Positions 6,951 through 15,177 of a DNA stretch of 64,000 bases are shown piece by piece. Below the pieces are notes generated by a model, which did not search any database, was not told where the DNA came from, and saw only the letters and a list, made by a program, of their open reading frames with translations. Each line of letters starts with the position of its first letter. The first letter of the stretch is position 1. The stretch is from Chloroflexota bacterium. GTDB taxonomy: Bacteria > Chloroflexota > Anaerolineae > Anaerolineales > UBA4823. Both the position numbers and the translations under genes were made by a program. The stretch spans positions 1 through 64,000 of the forward strand of contig JAKOUW010000149.1 in assembly GCA_029782365.1 (NCBI GenBank), written 5' to 3'.

Positions 6951-8131
6951 AGCGCCCACTGCTGGCGCAGTTATTGTTCTTCACCCTGGTGCGCATCGTG
7001 TTTAACACGGTGCACCGTATGGTGTATCCTTTCTTGGCCGTATTCGCACGCGGCCTGGGTGTGGATGTTGGCCAGGTATCGGCTGCATTGACCCTGCGCG
7101 CTGGCCTGGGCAGCCTCAGCCCTCTGTTGGCGACGATCGCCGATACGCGCGGCCGCCGTTTTGGCATGCTGATTGGTTTGTGTCTGTTCATTGCTGGTTT
7201 ACTGCTGGTGATCTTCCAGCCGGTGTTTTGGGCATTTGTCGGCGCACTGATCCTGACAACGATCGGCTACCTGGTGTTTATCCCTTCTCTGCAGGCATTC
7301 CTGGGCGATACCATTCCCTATGCTCAGCGCGGTCTGGCCATTGCCCTGACGGAGATGGGTTGGTCTTTGAGCTTTATTATCGGTGTGCCGCTGGTTGGGC
7401 TGCTGCTGGCATATTACGATTGGCGCAGTCCTTTTCCAGTCATCCTGGCCTGCTCCGGAGTTGTGCTCTTGATGTTTTTACGCATCATCCCGCGCGACCA
7501 CCCGGCAGCCCGATCTGCCGGTTCTTCGTGGCGGAACCTGGGGCGTGTGTTTACCAGCCGGTTGGGTCTGACTGCACTGGCTTTCAGCATCCTGCTCACC
7601 GCGGCTAATGAAATTGTCAACCTGGTGATGGGTGTGTGGATGGAGGACCAGTTCGCTTTTCAGGTGACCAGCCTGGGAGCGCTGGCGATCGGCGTTGGTT
7701 TGGCGGAACTGCTCGGCGAGACGCTGGTTGGCGTGTTCGTTGACCGGCTGGGTAAAATCCGCTCTGTAGCGATCGGTGTGTGCTTGAATATGGCCGCTTC
7801 GCTGCTCTTGATCTTTTCTGGTAGTTCCCTGGTGGGGGCTTTCGTCAGCCTGCTGTTGTTTTATCTAACGTTTGAATTTACCCTGGTCAGCAGTCTGCCC
7901 TTGATGACAGAAGTCCTGCCTACAGCGCGCGCTTCGTTGATGGCGTCGAACATGGCCCTGATTTCTTTGAGCCGAGCCGCAGGCGCCAGCACTGCCCTGC
8001 CGGTGTATGCCTTGCGCGGCGCGGCGAGCTCGCTGCCGGGCATCGCGCCGAATGCGCTGATTTCAATTCTCTTGAACCTGTTCGCTCTCCTGGCTTTGTT
8101 CTATCTCCAGAAAGGATTCCGAAATGCCTAA
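6932..8131 (+). CDS. MFS transporter
   Basis: A 399-aa protein with about 12 hydrophobic helices in two halves. The loop between helices 2 and 3 carries a reduced MFS motif A (ATIADTRGRRFGM), and the second half has its echo (VGVFVDRLGKIRSV). It should be an inner-membrane secondary transporter, substrate unknown. It overlaps the gene before by 19 bases and the next one by 8, so the group from 4252 to 9839 is probably one transcript. Confidence 0.85.
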   Translation: MAQNKLERPLLAQLLFFTLVRIVFNTVHRMVYPFLAVFARGLGVDVGQVSAALTLRAGLGSLSPLLATIADTRGRRFGMLIGLCLFIAGLLLVIFQPVFWAFVGALILTTIGYLVFIPSLQAFLGDTIPYAQRGLAIALTEMGWSLSFIIGVPLVGLLLAYYDWRSPFPVILACSGVVLLMFLRIIPRDHPAARSAGSSWRNLGRVFTSRLGLTALAFSILLTAANEIVNLVMGVWMEDQFAFQVTSLGALAIGVGLAELLGETLVGVFVDRLGKIRSVAIGVCLNMAASLLLIFSGSSLVGAFVSLLLFYLTFEFTLVSSLPLMTEVLPTARASLMASNMALISLSRAAGASTALPVYALRGAASSLPGIAPNALISILLNLFALLALFYLQKGFRNA

Positions 8132-9839
8132 GACGGGCCGCATCGCCAGTTTGTATGCTTTGTTCGCCGAGGAATGGGAGTACCGCATGCGGAATAACCC
8201 GCTGGCGGCGACTTCGTGCGGAGATCATCGATTTAACGACCGAATGCCGGAAATGGATGAGGCCAGCCTGGCTGACCGGGCGCGGCATGCAAAGGCTTTT
8301 CTCGCCCGCTTGCAAGAGATTACTCGCTCTCGCCTGCCCGCTGCTCACCGCCTTAATTATGATCTGTTCGCCCGCGACCTGGAAATGCAGATCAAGGAAT
8401 ACGAATTCCACCTACACTGGATGCCCATTTCCCGCCTATCGGGATTTCAAATTTACCTTCCAGACATCATTTTGCAGACTCCATTCCATTCACTGACCGA
8501 CTATGAAAACTACCTGAAGCGGTTGGAGGGCATGAAAACCTTTTTCGAAGCCCAAATCACTCTGATGCGCAAAGGCCTTGCCAATGGTTATACGCCCTCC
8601 AGCGCAGCGTTAAGCGGCGTCGAACGGACAGTCAGCGCGCATCTCGTGCTGGATGCCCGGCAAAGCGTTTTCTTCCGGCCTTTTGAATCGATTCCCGATT
8701 CGATTTCCGCTGAACAGCGGGCGCGCCTGCAGCAAGCGGCCGAACAGACTGTCATCCAATCCGTTCTGCCGGCCTACCGGGCATTAAACCAATTCCTGGT
8801 AGATGAATATCTGCCTGGCGCCCGGCAAGACCCCGCCGCCGCCAGCCTGCCAGATGGCCTGGCTTACTATCAGTACTGTATCCGGCGTTATACCACCCTG
8901 CCGCTCAGCGCCGCCCATGTTCACCAGACCGGGTTGGACGAAGTACGCCGCATCCGCTCTGAAATGCAGAGCCTTCTGGATCAGTCGGGTTTCCAGGGTA
9001 GTCTGAAAGAATTTATTCACTTTTTGCGCACCGATAAGCGCTTTTTTGTGGATACCCCCGAGGCTCTAATGAAGGAAGTGGCCTTAATTATGAAACGCAT
9101 GGAAGGTGAACTGCCCCACCTTTTCAAAACTCTGCCGCGCACGCCGTTTGGGCTGCGTCAGATTCCCGAATACCTGGCCCCCAACTCCACCAGCGCCTAT
9201 TATTTTCCTGCCAGCGGGGATGGCAAAACAGCCGGTTTTTATTACGTGAATACCTACGATCTGAAAAGCCGCCCGTTGTATGAGTATGAGGCGCTTTCGT
9301 TCCATGAAGCGGTGCCAGGCCACCATCTGCAGCTCGCTTTGCAGTTCGAAATGAACGCCGTGCCCGATTTCCGGCGTTTTTCCGATTTCACAGCCTTCAT
9401 TGAAGGCTGGGCTCTGTACGCGGAACGCCTGGGCCTCGAAATCGGTTTTTACCAGGATATTTACAGCAATTTTGGCCGCCTGACCTTTGAGATCTGGCGC
9501 GCCTGCCGGCTGGTAGTGGATACCGGCCTGCATGCCTTTGGATGGAGCCGCCAGCAGGCAATTGATTTCATGGCCGAAAACTCATCGCTTTCGCTGCTGA
9601 ATATTGCCAATGAAGTCGATCGTTACATCGCCTGGCCCGGGCAGGCGCTGGCATATAAAATTGGCGAATTGAAGATCCGCCAACTGCGGCAATACGCTGA
9701 GACAGCCCTGGGCGAGCGCTTTAACGTGCGCGAGTTTCACGATCAGATTCTGTGCAATGGCAGTATCCCGCTCGACCTGCTGGAGGAGCAGATTCACGAC
9801 TGGGTGGAGGGCGTTCAAAAGCAATTTGATCCATTATAA
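8124..9839 (+). CDS. DUF885 family putative metallopeptidase
   Basis: A 571-aa cytoplasmic protein without a signal peptide. It carries the family hallmark FHEAVPGHHLQ (H394, E395, H400, H401) and a downstream Glu in FIEGWALYAERLG (E427), a layout like zinc peptidases with an extended HE motif. Length and motif order match DUF885 proteins. The substrate is unknown; peptidase activity is inferred from the motif. Its ATG overlaps the transporter stop by 8 bases. Confidence 0.8.
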   Translation: MPKTGRIASLYALFAEEWEYRMRNNPLAATSCGDHRFNDRMPEMDEASLADRARHAKAFLARLQEITRSRLPAAHRLNYDLFARDLEMQIKEYEFHLHWMPISRLSGFQIYLPDIILQTPFHSLTDYENYLKRLEGMKTFFEAQITLMRKGLANGYTPSSAALSGVERTVSAHLVLDARQSVFFRPFESIPDSISAEQRARLQQAAEQTVIQSVLPAYRALNQFLVDEYLPGARQDPAAASLPDGLAYYQYCIRRYTTLPLSAAHVHQTGLDEVRRIRSEMQSLLDQSGFQGSLKEFIHFLRTDKRFFVDTPEALMKEVALIMKRMEGELPHLFKTLPRTPFGLRQIPEYLAPNSTSAYYFPASGDGKTAGFYYVNTYDLKSRPLYEYEALSFHEAVPGHHLQLALQFEMNAVPDFRRFSDFTAFIEGWALYAERLGLEIGFYQDIYSNFGRLTFEIWRACRLVVDTGLHAFGWSRQQAIDFMAENSSLSLLNIANEVDRYIAWPGQALAYKIGELKIRQLRQYAETALGERFNVREFHDQILCNGSIPLDLLEEQIHDWVEGVQKQFDPL

Positions 9840-9840
9840 T
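9835..9840 (+). promoter_or_regulatory. -10 box directly before the LysM gene
   Basis: A perfect TATAAT overlaps the DUF885 stop codon and stands 7 bases before the ATG at 9848. If used, the transcript would start almost at the start codon. A TTCAAA sits 15 bases upstream as a poor -35. See the finding on leaderless genes. Confidence 0.4.
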
Positions 9841-9847
9841 AAGGGGT

Positions 9848-10672
9848 ATGAGTAAGTTAAATTGGAAGTTTTGGCTGGCCTGCGGTGCGGGCCTGCTCTT
9901 TCTAAGCTGGCTGTCTTTCTTGAATGTTCCGGCCCAGGCGGCGCAGTTGGCGCAGTTGACGCCCTTCTTCACACCCACACCCGGTCCGGACGGGCGAATT
10001 CGCTACATTGTGCAGGAAAATGATACCCTATGGCGCATCTCCGCGATTACCGGTGTTCCGCTCGACCAGCTCAGGTCTTTGAACAAGCTCAGCAGCGATG
10101 TAGTCAAGCCCGGCGATGTGTTACTGATCGGCCTGGGAGGGCCAGCCCAGCCGCAAACAACCGCCGCTCCCGGGGCCACTGCCGCGCCACCCCAACCGAC
10201 GCCCACAACTCCGGCGGGGAAGGGCAACGTGTGCGTGATGCTCTACCTGGATGTGAATGGCGACGGTATGCGCCAGACGACTGAGCCATGGATCATCGGC
10301 GGTCAGATCAATGTCACGAATCGGGATGGCCTGGTTTCCAAAACAGCGCCGACGGCCAATTTGCTGGATAAGTTTGGCGATCCCGCCCATCTTTGTTTTA
10401 CCGATCTGCCTGAAGGCGAATACAATGTCACAGTGGCCATACCGGCCGGTTATAACGCTACGATGTCGTTGAACAAAACATTCAAGCTCAGCGCAGGAGA
10501 CCAGACCTATCTCAGTTTCGGGGCTCAATTGAACTCGGAAAAAGCAGGGGAACAAGCGATCATCCCCACTTCGCCGGGCCGTTCGCCGGTGCTGGCGCTT
10601 GCCGGCGCTTTTCTGCTGTTAGGCGGGCTTGGCCTGGGAATTTACGCGCTGATTATCTTCCGCCGCCGGTAA
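9848..10672 (+). CDS. LysM-domain, membrane-anchored surface protein
   Basis: A 274-aa protein: an N-terminal hydrophobic segment (residues 9-28), a LysM domain (RYIVQENDTLWRISAITGVP ... VKPGDVLLIGL, about 50-96), a Pro/Thr/Ala linker, a domain with a Ca-binding-like repeat start (LYLDVNGDGMRQTTEP) of the SdrD B type, and a C-terminal helix followed by FRRR. LysM domains bind peptidoglycan-type glycans, so it probably sits outside the membrane. Its end overlaps the opposite-strand glycosyltransferase by 20 bases. Confidence 0.8.
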   Translation: MSKLNWKFWLACGAGLLFLSWLSFLNVPAQAAQLAQLTPFFTPTPGPDGRIRYIVQENDTLWRISAITGVPLDQLRSLNKLSSDVVKPGDVLLIGLGGPAQPQTTAAPGATAAPPQPTPTTPAGKGNVCVMLYLDVNGDGMRQTTEPWIIGGQINVTNRDGLVSKTAPTANLLDKFGDPAHLCFTDLPEGEYNVTVAIPAGYNATMSLNKTFKLSAGDQTYLSFGAQLNSEKAGEQAIIPTSPGRSPVLALAGAFLLLGGLGLGIYALIIFRRR

Positions 10673-11741
10673 GCCGAGTATTCTCAGCCGGCCACAGCTC
10701 CCGCAGAGCCAGGGACGGCTCAATCCCAGGTAGACTGCTGAACTGCTCGGCAGCGCGTCGCCCGAGGTCGCTGGCGAGCGTTTCTTCGATTGATACGGTC
10801 AGTAAGGCAGCCCCCAGGGTGCGCGGCTCTTCCAAAGGCGCCAGGTAGGCAGCCGGCCCGGCGCGTTGAGAAACGAAGGGCGCTGCGCCAGCCACCACCG
10901 GCTTGCCGCAGGCCATAGCGAGCAAGAGTGGGTCGCCCCAGGGCGGAATCTCGGCGGGGTGAAACAACACGCTGCACGCTTTGTACAAACAGGCATAAGC
11001 GCTGGTGGGTAGCTCCGGCAGAATCTGCAGTGTAGCTCCAAAGGAATACTCGATGGCCAGGCGTTTGAGGCGATCGCGGGCAGCCGTGCTCAGGCCCACT
11101 GCCAGCAAGGGGTATTCTGCACCCAACGAGCTGGCCGCCCAACTCCAGGCGGCTGCCAGGCGCTGCAAGCTGGCTTCATCGCCTGGTCCATGGTACAACA
11201 CGAACGTTTCCGGTAATGCCAGCGGAAAATCCGGCCCAGTCGAAGCAGCCGCTAAATAATCCGGGTGGACAAAGGGCCGGCACAGCAGCGGTTGCGAACT
11301 TTTTGGGAGATTGTCAAGGTCGGCTGGCCACAGCATGTGCCGTGCCTGTACCGCCCCGCCTGCGCCGAGAGAAGCGCGCAGGCGGTCCGCCAAACCTTCC
11401 CCGGATTGCTCTCCTGAGTAGCTCACCGGGCTTATGGTGCGCCTGATCGGGCTCAAAAATGGCGTATTAGCGATGCCAGTATGCAGCCAGTCTGCCTGGA
11501 CCTGCCGCGCCAGAGTTGGCAGGCGGCGCTGTGCCCAGGCCAGGCGTTCGCCAGGGTTCGGATCGGCCAGCCTGCTCAGGCTGGCGATGCTACCAGGCAG
11601 CCAGGCTGGACGGTTGCCGGGCAGCGCCACGATCAGCTCAATACCATTCAGCACCTGGCCCAAAAGCGCCCAGACATGCACAGCGGCCGGTGAGCCGGGC
11701 GCATGCACCAGCGCCCAGCCATCCAGCATCACCAGGCTCAT
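10653..11741 (-). CDS. GT-B glycosyltransferase (family 4-like)
   Basis: A 362-aa protein with the fold order of GT4 enzymes. The C-terminal half contains a sequence like the donor-binding region: LFHPAEIPPWGDPLLLAMACGKPVVAG, shown here only by its landmarks (Glu near 270, Gly-Asp-Pro, then Ala-Met-Ala-Cys-Gly-Lys-Pro-Val-Val-Ala). The N-terminal acceptor half is divergent and Ala/Leu rich. It would transfer an activated sugar to an unknown acceptor. Its ATG overlaps the stop of the thioesterase gene (ATGA), so the two are co-translated. Confidence 0.7.
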   Translation of the reverse strand: MSLVMLDGWALVHAPGSPAAVHVWALLGQVLNGIELIVALPGNRPAWLPGSIASLSRLADPNPGERLAWAQRRLPTLARQVQADWLHTGIANTPFLSPIRRTISPVSYSGEQSGEGLADRLRASLGAGGAVQARHMLWPADLDNLPKSSQPLLCRPFVHPDYLAAASTGPDFPLALPETFVLYHGPGDEASLQRLAAAWSWAASSLGAEYPLLAVGLSTAARDRLKRLAIEYSFGATLQILPELPTSAYACLYKACSVLFHPAEIPPWGDPLLLAMACGKPVVAGAAPFVSQRAGPAAYLAPLEEPRTLGAALLTVSIEETLASDLGRRAAEQFSSLPGIEPSLALRELWPAENTRLTGGGR

Positions 11742-12151
11742 TTTGGCAATTTTTCTTGTTTGGCGTTTACCCGCTTAAGAAAACGAGCTTCGTCGATGAT
11801 GAACCGCTCGTGCGTTCCTTCGCCTGCCAGCTCACTGGCATCCCTGGCTTCGATCTTCAAACTGATCCGCGCACCATCCACGGCAGTCACCTCCGCCCGC
11901 ACCCGCAGTGTGCTTCCAAAGGGGGTTGGCGCCAGGTGGCGCACGTTCACAAGCGTGCCGACGCTCGAATATCCGTGCGGCAGGCAGCGGGCCAGCAGGC
12001 GGTGCGCCGTGCGCTCCATGAAGCCAATCATCCAGGGCGTGGCCAGCACGCGCGCCGAGCCGCTGCCGACATGGGCAGCCAGATGCCTTTCCTCTACCAG
12101 GTATTCTTCTTCCAGGCTGGCGCCAATTTCGATGCAATCACCAAAGTTCAT
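11738..12151 (-). CDS. Hot-dog fold thioesterase (FlK-like)
   Basis: A 137-aa protein like fluoroacetyl-CoA-type thioesterases: the stretch HVGSGSARVLATPWMIGFMERTAHRL carries the Thr and the Glu that are catalytic in that group, and the family end motif ERFIIDEARFLKRV is present. Such enzymes hydrolyse acyl-CoA; here the substrate is unknown. The ATG at 12151 has AAAGGA upstream; a longer form starting at 12205 lacks a ribosome-binding site. Co-transcribed with the glycosyltransferase by an ATGA overlap. Confidence 0.8.
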   Translation of the reverse strand: MNFGDCIEIGASLEEEYLVEERHLAAHVGSGSARVLATPWMIGFMERTAHRLLARCLPHGYSSVGTLVNVRHLAPTPFGSTLRVRAEVTAVDGARISLKIEARDASELAGEGTHERFIIDEARFLKRVNAKQEKLPK

Positions 12152-12428
12152 GCTTCTTATCCTTTCTATTTTAGATTTTACCTGAAGATGGGAGAAAGGT
12201 CTCAAACCTGATTCAGAGCGAATGCAATCTGCCTCTTCTGACAGTCCAACTTCAGGCGATGGGGGTTTGGGGTTCCCATTCCCTTTCCTTTTTCGGGAGG
12301 AGGTCAGCGCCTAAATGCAATGACCTCGCTTTCGTGTTCCATAAGTTCAACTTTCGGGTATACTACTTGAAAATCAGCCAATTTCGGTTCATCCACAATA
12401 TTTTTTGCCTACGTGCGAAGGAGAGATT

Positions 12429-13115
12429 ATGGCAACGAAACTTACATGGTATGGACATGCAACATTGGGTTTGGAAACTGGGGGCTACTGCCTGTTGGTG
12501 GATCCCTTCTTCAGCGGGAATCCAGCGGCTGCCATCACGGCCACCCAGGCGGCGGCAGATTATATTCTGATCACACATGGTCACGGCGACCACGTAGGCG
12601 ACACAGTCGCCATCGCCAAGCGCACCGGAGCTATCGCGATCAGCAATTTTGAAATCGCCAACTGGTTGGAAAAACAAGGAGTTGAGGTGCATGCCCAACA
12701 TTTGGGAGGCGGATTTAAGCATCCGTTTGGCTATCTCAAGCTGACCCTTGCACTGCACGGCTCAGCCCTGCCTGACGGCACTTACGGCGGCAACCCGGCC
12801 GGTTTCCTGCTCACTACCAACGATGGCAAGAAGATTTACCTGGCTGGCGATACCGGGCTGTTCGGCGACATGAAACTGATCGGCGAGGAGGGTCTTGACC
12901 TGGCTGTCATCCCGATCGGCGACAACTTCACCATGGGCCCAGATGATGCGCTGCGAGCTGTGAAATTCTTGCAGCCCAAGCACGTCATCCCCATCCATTT
13001 CAACACCTTCGGCTTGATCAGCCAGGATGCGGAAGCCTGGTCGAAACAGGTGCACGCTGCCACGGGCACGCAGGTTCATATTCTGAAGCCGGGCGAGAGC
13101 TATACCCTGGCATAG
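12429..13115 (+). CDS. UPF0173 metal-dependent hydrolase (MBL fold)
   Basis: A 228-aa metallo-beta-lactamase-fold protein of the UPF0173/YtkL group. The metal-binding motif is HGHGDH (H50, H52, D54, H55); further ligands are in YLAGDTGLFGD and the final HVIPIHFNTF. Function in the cell is unknown; the family is widespread. ATG at 12429 follows AAGGAGAGATT. It has its own terminator and stands alone between the minus-strand pair and the kdp operon. A TATACT at 12359 could be its -10 box. Confidence 0.9.
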   Translation: MATKLTWYGHATLGLETGGYCLLVDPFFSGNPAAAITATQAAADYILITHGHGDHVGDTVAIAKRTGAIAISNFEIANWLEKQGVEVHAQHLGGGFKHPFGYLKLTLALHGSALPDGTYGGNPAGFLLTTNDGKKIYLAGDTGLFGDMKLIGEEGLDLAVIPIGDNFTMGPDDALRAVKFLQPKHVIPIHFNTFGLISQDAEAWSKQVHAATGTQVHILKPGESYTLA

Positions 13116-13133
13116 AATCAAATAGTTTGTCAC

Positions 13134-13177
13134 AGGCCTTAAGCCCCAATGATTATTGGGGCTTAAGGCCTTTTTTT
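13134..13177 (+). terminator. Terminator after the UPF0173 gene
   Basis: A near-perfect 17-bp stem built on AGGCCTTAAGCCCCAAT (13134-13150) with a GATT loop, followed by seven T residues in a row. One of the strongest terminators in the window; it insulates the kdp operon. Confidence 0.95.
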
Positions 13178-13202
13178 GTGGGTGCGCACAGATTAGGGGC
13201 TT

Positions 13203-13236
13203 CTTAACACCAACTTAACGGCGGCTGGCATATAGT
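13203..13236 (+). promoter_or_regulatory. Putative kdp promoter with KdpE-type box
   Basis: CTTAAC occurs at 13203-13208 and again at 13214-13219, exactly 11 bp apart on one helix face, the spacing of OmpR/PhoB-type sites. TATAGT at 13231-13236 lies 11 bp downstream, so the repeat replaces the -35 box, as in activated promoters. No good -35 is seen. KdpE, encoded at the operon's end, is the natural candidate. Confidence 0.6.
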
Positions 13237-13256
13237 GAGCATAATCGGAGGTTATT

Positions 13257-13340
13257 ATGCTCGATCTTCTCTTTGTAATGGTTGTTCTGCTCTTCTTTGC
13301 CAGCTGCTTCGCCATGCTTAAAGGCCTTGAGCGGCTGTAA
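13257..13340 (+). CDS. 27-aa membrane peptide at the head of the kdp operon
   Basis: A short ORF with GGAGG before its ATG encodes a 27-aa peptide: MLDLLFVMVVLLFF, then a few residues and the end LKGLERL. It is a single hydrophobic helix with a charged tail. Similar tiny genes with a GxERL-like end lie before kdpF in other bacteria (from memory); no function is known. Being 15 bases ahead of kdpF with its own ribosome-binding site, it is probably translated. Confidence 0.7.
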   Translation: MLDLLFVMVVLLFFASCFAMLKGLERL

Positions 13341-13355
13341 GGTTGGAGATCCTTT

Positions 13356-13445
13356 ATGACAATGATGTACCTGGTTGTTGGGTTGATTGCACTGCTCTTG
13401 TTGGCTTACCTGTTCTACGCTCTGCTGAAGCCGGAGAAATTCTAA
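13356..13445 (+). CDS. kdpF: K+-transporting ATPase subunit KdpF
   Basis: A 29-aa single-helix protein ending in LLKPEKF, the recognised end of KdpF. It stabilises the KdpABC complex in the membrane. GGAGATCCTTT precedes the ATG at 13356; ATGATG further in gives alternative starts. Its TAA overlaps the ATG of kdpA (TAATG), so kdpA translation is coupled. Confidence 0.9.
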   Translation: MTMMYLVVGLIALLLLAYLFYALLKPEKF

Positions 13446-15175
13446 TGACCGTAACTGGCTGGCTCCAAATATTATTCTACCTCGGTGTTCTGACGCTGTT
13501 GGTAAAGCCGCTTGGTCTATTTATGGCCAAGGTTTATAAGGGCGAAAGAACATTCCTGGCGCCAATTTTTGGCCCGTTGGAACGATGGTTGTACCGCTTG
13601 TGCGGGGTTAACCCTGATGAGGAGATGGACTGGAAAACATATGCTGTCGCCCTGCTGATGTTCAGCCTGGTGGGTTTTGTCTTTGTTTACTTGCTCCAAA
13701 GGCTGCAGGGTTATTTGCCGTTCAACCCGATGCACATGCAGGCGGTAGCTCCCGACCTGGCTCTGAATACGGCGGTCAGTTTCGTTTCCAATACCAACTG
13801 GCAGAATTATGGGGGTGAGGTTACATTAAGTTACCTGACGCAAATGCTCGGCCTGACCGTGCAGAATTTTGTCTCGGCAGCCAGCGGCATGGCGGTCCTG
13901 CTGGCCTTCACCCGCAGCCTGGCCCGCCACAACACCCGGCTGATCGGCAATTTCTGGGTTGATATGACCCGCAGCACTTTGTATATTCTACTGCCACTGT
14001 CAGTGATCCTGTCACTGGCGCTGGTTTCGCAGGGTGTTGTGCAGACTTTAGCGCCTTCCATCACAGCAAATGTACTGCAGCCCGGGGTTGGCGGGAGCAC
14101 GCAAACAATCGCAGTCGGCCCGGCGGCCTCGCAGATCGCCATCAAGATGCTGGGCACCAACGGCGGCGGCTTTTTTAATGTCAACTCGACACATCCCTTT
14201 GAAAACCCAACGCCTTTTTCGAATTTGCTGGAATCTCTTTCTATTCTTTTGATCCCTGCCGCCCTGTGTTACACCTACGGCATGCTGGTTGGCGATACGC
14301 GCCAGGGTTGGGCCATTTTGATTGCCATGCTGGTGCTGCTGGTGGTGTTCATCGCGCTTACGTATGCTTCTGAAGCGGCTGGCAACCCCAGGCTGACGGC
14401 TCTGGGCGTGGACCAGTCATCCAGCATACTGCAGCCGGGTGGCAACATGGAGGGCAAAGAAGTGCGTTTTGGCCTGGCCAATTCGTCGGTCTGGGCGATT
14501 GCCACCACGGCTGCTTCCAATGGCTCTGTTGATTCGATGCACGACTCGTACATGCCGCTGGGCGGCCTGGCGGAACTGGTGATGATGATGCTGGGCGAAG
14601 TGGTATTTGGCGGCGTTGGCTCGGGGTTATACGGCATGTTGGTATTTGTGATCGTCGCCGTGTTTGTCGCCGGTTTAATGGTTGGCCGCACCCCAGAGTA
14701 CCTGGGCAAGAAAATCGAAGCGTATGAAGTCAAAATGGCCTCGTTGTTAATCTTGATCATGCCGGTGACGGTCTTAATGCTCACAGCGTTAGCTGTGTCC
14801 ACCAGCGCAGGCCAGAGTGCTGTTTTGAACCCCGGCCCGCACGGTTTTAGCGAGATACTGTACGCCTTTACCTCGCAAGGCAACAACAATGGCAGTGCAT
14901 TCGCTGGACTGGGCGGCAATACACCGTTTTACAACCTGACCGGCGCACTAGCCATGCTGATCGGGCGCTTCTGGCTGGCAGTCCCGACTCTGGCGTTGGC
15001 TGGATCGTTGGCGGTTAAGAAGAAAACACCGGCTGGGGCAGGTACATTATCTACCACATCTCCACTTTTTATCAGTTGGTTGATTGGCGTGGTCATCCTG
15101 GTTGGGGCTTTAAACTTTGTCCCTGCTCTGGCGCTGGGTCCGGTGGTGGAGCATTTATTGATATTCGGAGGTTAA
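13445..15175 (+). CDS. kdpA: K+-transporting ATPase subunit KdpA
   Basis: A 576-aa polytopic protein, the K+ channel-like subunit of the Kdp P-type ATPase. Selectivity-loop sequences are visible: [50 protein letters not shown]. The ATG at 13445 overlaps the kdpF stop; an upstream in-frame start at 13343 would run through kdpF in another frame and is rejected. Two bases separate its stop from the kdpB start. Confidence 0.97.
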   Translation: MTVTGWLQILFYLGVLTLLVKPLGLFMAKVYKGERTFLAPIFGPLERWLYRLCGVNPDEEMDWKTYAVALLMFSLVGFVFVYLLQRLQGYLPFNPMHMQAVAPDLALNTAVSFVSNTNWQNYGGEVTLSYLTQMLGLTVQNFVSAASGMAVLLAFTRSLARHNTRLIGNFWVDMTRSTLYILLPLSVILSLALVSQGVVQTLAPSITANVLQPGVGGSTQTIAVGPAASQIAIKMLGTNGGGFFNVNSTHPFENPTPFSNLLESLSILLIPAALCYTYGMLVGDTRQGWAILIAMLVLLVVFIALTYASEAAGNPRLTALGVDQSSSILQPGGNMEGKEVRFGLANSSVWAIATTAASNGSVDSMHDSYMPLGGLAELVMMMLGEVVFGGVGSGLYGMLVFVIVAVFVAGLMVGRTPEYLGKKIEAYEVKMASLLILIMPVTVLMLTALAVSTSAGQSAVLNPGPHGFSEILYAFTSQGNNNGSAFAGLGGNTPFYNLTGALAMLIGRFWLAVPTLALAGSLAVKKKTPAGAGTLSTTSPLFISWLIGVVILVGALNFVPALALGPVVEHLLIFGG

Positions 15176-15177
15176 TC

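Noticed and set aside
13343..13445. Longer kdpA start (34 additional codons)
   Set aside because: It would run through kdpF in another frame and lacks a ribosome-binding site; the ATG at 13445 couples to the kdpF stop.
15076..15177. Longer kdpB start
   Set aside because: The additional N-terminus lies inside kdpA and is not like KdpB; ATG at 15178 follows GGAGGTT.
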